Positions 59,313 through 64,000 of a DNA stretch of 64,000 nt are shown here, piece after piece (within the stretch, counting starts at the first letter, position 1; each line of letters starts with the position of its first letter). The translations under genes were made by a program, and so were the position numbers. Below the pieces are notes generated by a model. That model saw only the letters and a list, made by a program, of their open reading frames with translations, had not been told where the DNA came from and ran no database searches. Source of the stretch: Candidatus Magasanikbacteria bacterium RIFCSPHIGHO2_01_FULL_41_23 (GTDB lineage: Bacteria; Patescibacteria; ABY1; Magasanikbacterales; UBA922); the NCBI GenBank assembly GCA_001782805.1, contig MFPT01000003.1:1-64000 (forward strand), read 5' to 3'.

Positions 59313-59657
59313 ATGCCGCAAGATATTCCGAGCATTACAATTCACCAAGATTTGGCCGCGGGTCGTTGGCAAAAGATGACACTCTGTGAACAGCTCGGCA
59401 ACATCGGGAGCGAAGTCAGTCGCGCCCTTAATTGGCAAGAGCGTGGGAATGAAGAGCAATCGTGGCGCGCGTTTGACCGAGCTTTGGAACTTTTTTCTTT
59501 AACGCAAACTGACAAGCGTTGGTTTGGTCGATTACAAGAAGTAGCGCGCGCCAAAGAAGTTTTTGGTGATTTTTTTATTGGTAGCAATGAATATCAATCA
59601 AGCAAAGAATCCATAATAAAATATTTTGATGCGTTTGCGATTGTAGCGCGACGTTAA
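59313..59657 (+). CDS. conserved helical protein, CPR-type
   Basis: A 114-residue all-helical protein: LCEQLGNIGSEVSRALNWQE, RAFDRALELFSLTQTDKRWF and RLQEVARAKEVFGDFF. It resembles small hypothetical proteins widespread in Patescibacteria, often beside DUF5674-like genes. Function unknown. Confidence 0.75.
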   Translation: MPQDIPSITIHQDLAAGRWQKMTLCEQLGNIGSEVSRALNWQERGNEEQSWRAFDRALELFSLTQTDKRWFGRLQEVARAKEVFGDFFIGSNEYQSSKESIIKYFDAFAIVARR

Positions 59658-59673
59658 TATTAAAAATAATTTT

Positions 59674-60858
59674 ATGATTTCCACTGACCAGCAAAAAATT
59701 CAAGAATTACTTACCCGCGGTGTTAGTGAGGTAATTGTCCACGAAGAATTGGAAAAAAAATTAATGTCCGGCAAAAAATTGCGGATTAAATTCGGGATAG
59801 ATCCTACTGGGGCTGAACTCCATATTGGACACGCAGTGCCACTGCGAAAATTGCGTCAATTTCAGGATATGGGTCACCAAATAATTCTACTCATTGGTGA
59901 TTATACTGCAATGATTGGGGATCCTACCGGTCGTAGTCAAACCAGACCAATTTTGGCGCTGGAACAAATAAAAACCAATATGCAGACTTATGTTGAACAA
60001 GCGTCTTTAGTTCTCAATATGTCCAATGTTGAGATTCGTCATAACAGTGAATGGTATGGAGCGGAAAATTTTACTCATCTTTTGATGGATTTGTCTTCAA
60101 AAATTACCGTGGCGCGAGTTTTGGAGCGGGATGATTTTAAGAAACGCATGAGTGAAGGATCTGACATTCAAATGCAAGAAATTTTATATCCTTTATTGCA
60201 AGGCTATGATTCCGTGGCGCTTAAAGCTGATGTTGAACTGGGCGGTTCTGACCAAAAATTTAATCTTTTGATGGGACGAAAATTACAAAAGCGTTACGAT
60301 CAGCCAGAACAAGATGTTATCACTGTTCCTTTGCTGGAAGGAACAGACGGAGAGAAAAAAATGAGTAAATCGTACGGTAATTATATTGCTTTACGCGATT
60401 CACCCGAGGAGATGTATGGCAAGGTTTTGTCTATTCCCGACGCATTGATTTTTAAATATTTTGAATTGGCGACCGATGCGACACTGCTTCAAATTGAAGA
60501 TTATAAAAAACAGCTGGCGGCTGGCGCAAATCCACGCGATATAAAAATGAAACTGGCTTTGGCCATTACTTCGCTTTATCATGGTGAAAACGGCGCGCGT
60601 GTCGGGCAAGAATATTTTCAATCAACAATTCAAAATAAAGAACGCCCCGACGAAATTCCCGAACTCAAACCAACTGCGTATGATCCGGTAACTGTTTTGG
60701 TTGAGGCTGGATTTTGTAAAAGTAAATCTGAAGCAAAGCGTGAAATTGACGGCGGAGGAGTAAAATTGAATGACAAAAAAGTTGTCGGATATGACGCGCC
60801 AATAAAATCCGGCGACATAATCCAAAAAGGTAAAAGGTTTTTTGTTAAAATAATTTGA
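59674..60858 (+). CDS. tyrS: tyrosyl-tRNA synthetase
   Basis: Class I synthetase, TyrRS type with S4 domain. FGIDPTGAELHIGHAVPLRK (HIGH), IGDYTAMIGDPTGRS, QEILYPLLQGYDSVALKADV (Tyr-binding), KKMSKSYGN, and a C-terminal S4-like GFCKSKSEAKREIDGGGVKL. 394 residues, 16 bp after the preceding gene. Confidence 0.97.
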   Translation: MISTDQQKIQELLTRGVSEVIVHEELEKKLMSGKKLRIKFGIDPTGAELHIGHAVPLRKLRQFQDMGHQIILLIGDYTAMIGDPTGRSQTRPILALEQIKTNMQTYVEQASLVLNMSNVEIRHNSEWYGAENFTHLLMDLSSKITVARVLERDDFKKRMSEGSDIQMQEILYPLLQGYDSVALKADVELGGSDQKFNLLMGRKLQKRYDQPEQDVITVPLLEGTDGEKKMSKSYGNYIALRDSPEEMYGKVLSIPDALIFKYFELATDATLLQIEDYKKQLAAGANPRDIKMKLALAITSLYHGENGARVGQEYFQSTIQNKERPDEIPELKPTAYDPVTVLVEAGFCKSKSEAKREIDGGGVKLNDKKVVGYDAPIKSGDIIQKGKRFFVKII

Positions 60859-60894
60859 TTTTTTTGAACCAGCGCCGTGTACATTTTATTACTT

Positions 60895-62622
60895 ATGATT
60901 CAAGAAATTAAAAAAAATATTATTGATCTTCTCACTGCCGCCGGAGTCATGGGCGATATTGAATTATCATCACCACCAAAACCAGAGATGGGGGATTTTG
61001 CCTTTGCTTGTTTTGGAATCGCGAAAGAAAAAGGGGAGAATCCGGCTACAGCGGCAAAAAACTTAGTAGAAAAAATTTCTCCGCCAGTCGACGGAGAAGA
61101 AGATTTAATAGTCAAAGTTCAGGCCTTTGGCCCATATGTAAATTTTTTTGTTGATTCCCAAGAACTTGCCAAGACAGTTTTAAAAAATATTTTGGAAAAT
61201 AAAAAATTTGGCACGCACACGTTTGGCCAAGGCCAGACAATTCTCGTAGAATACGCTTGTCCTAACCCCATGAAAGTTTTTCATTTGGGACATTTGCGTA
61301 ATCTCATTACGGGCGAAGCCATGGCGCGAATCCTCGAAAACGCGGGTTATGACGTTAAACGAGTTAATTACCAAGGCGATGTGGGAATGCATATTGCCAA
61401 ATCATTGTGGGGCATAAACCAGATGAATGATGTTTTTGCCAGCATGAAAAATAAATCAGTGGAGGAGCAGGTCGCATTTTTAGGTAAAGCCTACGCGCTT
61501 GGCGCCACCAAATTTGAAGAAGACGCTGCCACGCAAGCGGAAATTTTGGAATACAATCGTAAAATATATGAACATGATTGGGAAATTCAGGATGTTTATC
61601 AAACCGCGCGCGTTTGGAGTTTAGAGTATTTCGATACGATTTACACAAAGCTTGGCACGCGCTTTGATCGTCTTTATTTTGAATCAGAAGTCTTTAATGA
61701 GGGTAAAAAAATGGTTTTGGACGGACTGGAAAAAGGGATTTTTAAAAAAAGTGATGGCGCGATTATTTTTCCGGGAAGTGAATGTGGTTTGCATGACCGC
61801 GTTTTTATTAACAGTCAAGGATTTCCTACGTATGAAGCCAAAGATCTGGGTTTGGCAAAATTGCATTTTACGGAATACAAACCGGATAAAGTAATTCACG
61901 TGGTGGGAAAAGAGCAAACTGAATATTTTAAAGTAGTTTTTCAAGCTCTGTCCGTCATATTGCCAAAAACTAAAGATAAGGAACTTCATTTAGTTGGCGG
62001 TTATTTGCAATTGAAAGGCGATGAAAAAATGAGTTCGCGTAAAGGCAATGTAATTTCCGGCGACGAATTGGTTATGTCTGTGGAAAACAATGTGCGGAAA
62101 ATTATGGCTGAACGCGATATTCAACACAAAGAATTTATCGTAAATAAAGTCAGCATCGCGGCCCTTAAATACACTATGTTGCGAGTGAATGCTTCCGAAG
62201 ATATGGCATTTGATGTGCAAGAATCGGTCAGTATTTCGGGTGATAGCGGATCTTATGTCCTTTATATTGTAACGCGAATTCGGAGTTTGTTGGTCAAAGC
62301 CGGTGTTTTGCCTAATAGTATTGAATTAAATGTGTCCGTTAAAATTCCCGAGGAAATAGGCGCGGAAGAAAAACAATTGTTATTGGTACTTGCTCGATTT
62401 TCCGAAGTTACTCAGCAAGCTGTAAATGAATTTAATCCGTCAGTGATTACCAAATATGTGTTTGCGCTCGCGCAGGCGTTTAATGTTTTTTATCAGACTT
62501 GTTCGGTTCTTGACGCGGCCACGGAACAAAAACAATTTAGATTGTATTTGGCACAGGCAGTGGCGCGCGTTATGACTGATGGTTTGTATCTTTTGGGAAT
62601 TGAAACGGTGGAAGAAATGTAA
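60895..62622 (+). CDS. argS: arginyl-tRNA synthetase
   Basis: Class I synthetase with the additional N-terminal domain (residues 1-110), HIGH-type ACPNPMKVFHLGHLRNL, WGINQMND region, a KMSKS-like DEKMSSRKGNVISGDEL and the anticodon-binding C-terminus ending VARVMTDGLYLLGIE. 575 residues from ATG 60895. The HIGH-preceding ACPNPMKVF differs from the usual SSPNIAKP-H. Confidence 0.96.
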   Translation: MIQEIKKNIIDLLTAAGVMGDIELSSPPKPEMGDFAFACFGIAKEKGENPATAAKNLVEKISPPVDGEEDLIVKVQAFGPYVNFFVDSQELAKTVLKNILENKKFGTHTFGQGQTILVEYACPNPMKVFHLGHLRNLITGEAMARILENAGYDVKRVNYQGDVGMHIAKSLWGINQMNDVFASMKNKSVEEQVAFLGKAYALGATKFEEDAATQAEILEYNRKIYEHDWEIQDVYQTARVWSLEYFDTIYTKLGTRFDRLYFESEVFNEGKKMVLDGLEKGIFKKSDGAIIFPGSECGLHDRVFINSQGFPTYEAKDLGLAKLHFTEYKPDKVIHVVGKEQTEYFKVVFQALSVILPKTKDKELHLVGGYLQLKGDEKMSSRKGNVISGDELVMSVENNVRKIMAERDIQHKEFIVNKVSIAALKYTMLRVNASEDMAFDVQESVSISGDSGSYVLYIVTRIRSLLVKAGVLPNSIELNVSVKIPEEIGAEEKQLLLVLARFSEVTQQAVNEFNPSVITKYVFALAQAFNVFYQTCSVLDAATEQKQFRLYLAQAVARVMTDGLYLLGIETVEEM

Positions 62623-62710
62623 AAAATTAATTTAATATTGTCGCCATCCGCGCGATGCGGTATACTATCAAAGTCCATTAATTTTTTTGTCTAATAATTT
62701 TTATAATTAT

Positions 62711-63190
62711 ATGTTTCCCAAATCGCCCGCTGAAAATAAAATGGTTTCGCATGATGCGGTTAGTCGTGGATCGGATGATGTCGAGACGGTTGTTGGTCCT
62801 TCGGTTGTCGTGGAAGGTGATTTTGCATCCGAAGGCAATATTTTGGTTAAAGGGACAGTTTCAGGCAGTGTCAAAACCGCCCGCTTGTTAACGGTTGAGC
62901 CGGGCGCAAAAATAATGGCCAATGTGAAGGCCGGTGACGCAGTTGTGGCCGGTGAAGTTCGTGGTAGTATTAAAGTGGAACAACAGCTGGAACTTACCGC
63001 TTCGGCTCGAGTTTTAGGCGATATTCAGTGTCAAATTTTAGTGGTCGCGGCTGGCGCATTATTGCAAGGTAAAGTGGCGATGAAAGGTTTGGAAGGCGCG
63101 AGCACTGAGCCAAATGATCGTCGTCGTGTGGCTCGCGGTGGCCGAGTTCGCGGTGAAGAAGAAATGACTGAAGATTCGGCCGAGGTCTAA
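62711..63190 (+). CDS. bactofilin
   Basis: Polymer-forming cytoskeletal protein. The core is a beta-helix of six-residue rungs: VEGDFASEGNILVKGTVSGS, VEPGAKIMANVKAGDAVVAG, EVRGSIKVEQQLELTASARV and LGDIQCQILVVAAGALLQGK; flanked by disordered ends, the C-terminal one Arg/Glu-rich. ATG 62711 (159 residues) fits a TATAAT box at 62702 poorly spaced for transcription, so the upstream TATACT (62661) is the likelier promoter. Confidence 0.93.
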   Translation: MFPKSPAENKMVSHDAVSRGSDDVETVVGPSVVVEGDFASEGNILVKGTVSGSVKTARLLTVEPGAKIMANVKAGDAVVAGEVRGSIKVEQQLELTASARVLGDIQCQILVVAAGALLQGKVAMKGLEGASTEPNDRRRVARGGRVRGEEEMTEDSAEV

Positions 63191-63199
63191 GACCGTGTT

Positions 63200-63961
63200 A
63201 TGTATGTTTATTTATATGATCAGTTTCTTAAAGAGAAGCGCTTTTCCGAAGCGCTTAAATCCGTTGAAACCAGATTGACAGATTACGGTATCGCTGGTAG
63301 GATATTGCGGTTACAACATTTTACTTCGGCCGAGAGTATTATTACTGATTCCGTGCAAAAAGGCGCCAAAACAATTGTGGTTGTTGGCAATGACGAAACA
63401 TTTGCCAAAGTATTGTCGCGTGGCGCGGCTTATCCGGTTTTGTACGGTTTTATTCCAATTGGACCAAAAAATTCCATTGCGAATGTGCTGGGAATTCCCA
63501 GCACGGAAGAAGCCGCGGATATTTTGGCGCGTCGGCGCAAAGTGTATTTGGATGTTGGCTGGTTTAATAATCGGTATTTTATTTCCCAGCTTCATATTCC
63601 GCCACATCCAATTGTCGTGGAATATGATGAACGGTTTAAAGTTTCAAGCACGAGCCAAAAAATGGAATTGGTGGTGTGTAATTTGCAACCGTATTTTTGG
63701 CAAAATCAAGGCAAGCATATGGTTGTTCATCCGCAAGATGGAAAATTGGAAGCATTTTTGCGGCCGATCAAAAAAACCAGTTGGTTTAAACGTGAAGAGT
63801 ACGAAGATCCGAGTATTTTTCCATTTGAAGAAATGGTAGTCTCTAGTACAACTCCGTTCGCCGTAGAAGCTGATGGCAAAACATCCAAGGAAATTAAAAT
63901 TACCATCAAGTTGGCCAAGAATCGGATTGAGATGATTGTGGGGAAGGAACGAAAATTTTAA
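63200..63961 (+). CDS. diacylglycerol-kinase-like protein
   Basis: Resembles the DAGK/YegS catalytic domain: TIVVVGNDETFAKVLSRG in place of the usual GGDGT loop, and LYGFIPIGPKNSIANVLGIP in place of the LP-GT-N-A motif. The C-terminal beta domain includes MVVSSTTPFAVEADGKTSKE, matching the family's V-DGE ending. 253 residues, slightly short. The altered ATP loop (GNDET) makes kinase activity less certain. It is 10 bp after the bactofilin gene. Confidence 0.8.
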   Translation: MYVYLYDQFLKEKRFSEALKSVETRLTDYGIAGRILRLQHFTSAESIITDSVQKGAKTIVVVGNDETFAKVLSRGAAYPVLYGFIPIGPKNSIANVLGIPSTEEAADILARRRKVYLDVGWFNNRYFISQLHIPPHPIVVEYDERFKVSSTSQKMELVVCNLQPYFWQNQGKHMVVHPQDGKLEAFLRPIKKTSWFKREEYEDPSIFPFEEMVVSSTTPFAVEADGKTSKEIKITIKLAKNRIEMIVGKERKF

Positions 63962-63970
63962 AATTAAAAA

Positions 63971-64000
63971 GCGCGGGTGGCGTAATGGTAGCCGCACTAC
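63971..64000 (+). tRNA. tRNA 5' half (cut by window end), possibly tRNA-Gly
   Basis: GCGCGGG acceptor strand, TG at 8-9, D arm GCG...TAATGGTAGC...CGC, then the start of the anticodon stem ACTAC. The anticodon is beyond the window. The TAATGGTAG D-loop and GCG-type acceptor resemble glycine tRNAs, but identity is a guess. Confidence 0.8.

Noticed and set aside
1..64000. CRISPR array
   Set aside because: No set of regularly spaced direct repeats with unique spacers is visible; short tandem repeats (53733, 17187) are only two or three units.
1..64000. Recoded TGA as in some CPR lineages
   Set aside because: TGA serves as terminator of several intact genes and no conserved protein contains an in-frame TGA.

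Overview
The window reads as part of a small, AT-leaning, densely packed bacterial genome, most probably a Patescibacteria/CPR (Parcubacteria-like) organism. This is inference from content: short intergenic gaps, lower glycolysis plus L-lactate dehydrogenase as visible energy genes, several short proteins that resemble CPR-typical conserved hypotheticals (a DUF5674-like protein and its neighbour), a PrmC with NLPY instead of NPPY, and promoters placed so close to start codons that several transcripts should be leaderless. The standard code fits: TGA is used as stop and no gene needs recoding.

Positions 1-9300 form an accessory island in which every gene lies on the plus strand: a type II restriction endonuclease and its C5-cytosine methyltransferase, an IS200-type transposon, an AbiE toxin-antitoxin pair, a P-loop ATPase, a class II Fic protein, a YdeI-like protein and several decayed genes. 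Blocks are separated by long imperfect hairpins whose outer boxes resemble integron attC sites (two nearly complete, two half-sites), each complete right half followed by a shared T-rich tail. No integrase is in the window.

Positions 9300-27900 are mainly minus-strand housekeeping: pyrI-pyrB, gatB, tmk, small redox and repair enzymes, a dTTP-synthesis run (dCMP deaminase, a nucleotide kinase-like protein, dut, thyA, folA), then rplA, an inserted ldh, rplK, nusG, secE, and gyrB carrying a 431-residue intein with an HNH-type endonuclease region. A plus-strand wHTH-phosphoribosyltransferase regulator with a palindromic operator sits at 14.9-16 kb. Positions 28000-32700 (plus) carry a membrane-anchored protein, rodA/ftsW, rplY and envelope proteins; prmC, a DUF695/RraB-like protein and prfA follow on minus, then a 156-bp inverted-repeat element, rpmE and a compositionally foreign STN-domain gene.

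Positions 37100-64000 are mostly plus: rpsB-tsf behind a structured leader, a 1891-residue surface protein, lower glycolysis (gapA, pgk, eno, two tandem gpmI) interrupted by a second AbiE pair, a degenerate DHH-family protein, valS, a soluble histidine kinase, tyrS, argS, a bactofilin, a diacylglycerol-kinase-like protein and the 5' part of a tRNA.

Two signals cut across the gene map. First, a family of short GC-rich palindromes sits between genes and also in frame inside valS, prmC and probably pgk, recalling Rickettsia palindromic elements. Second, two copies of a roughly 105-bp terminal-inverted-repeat element (12.4 and 46.8 kb) contain such palindromes nested within them.
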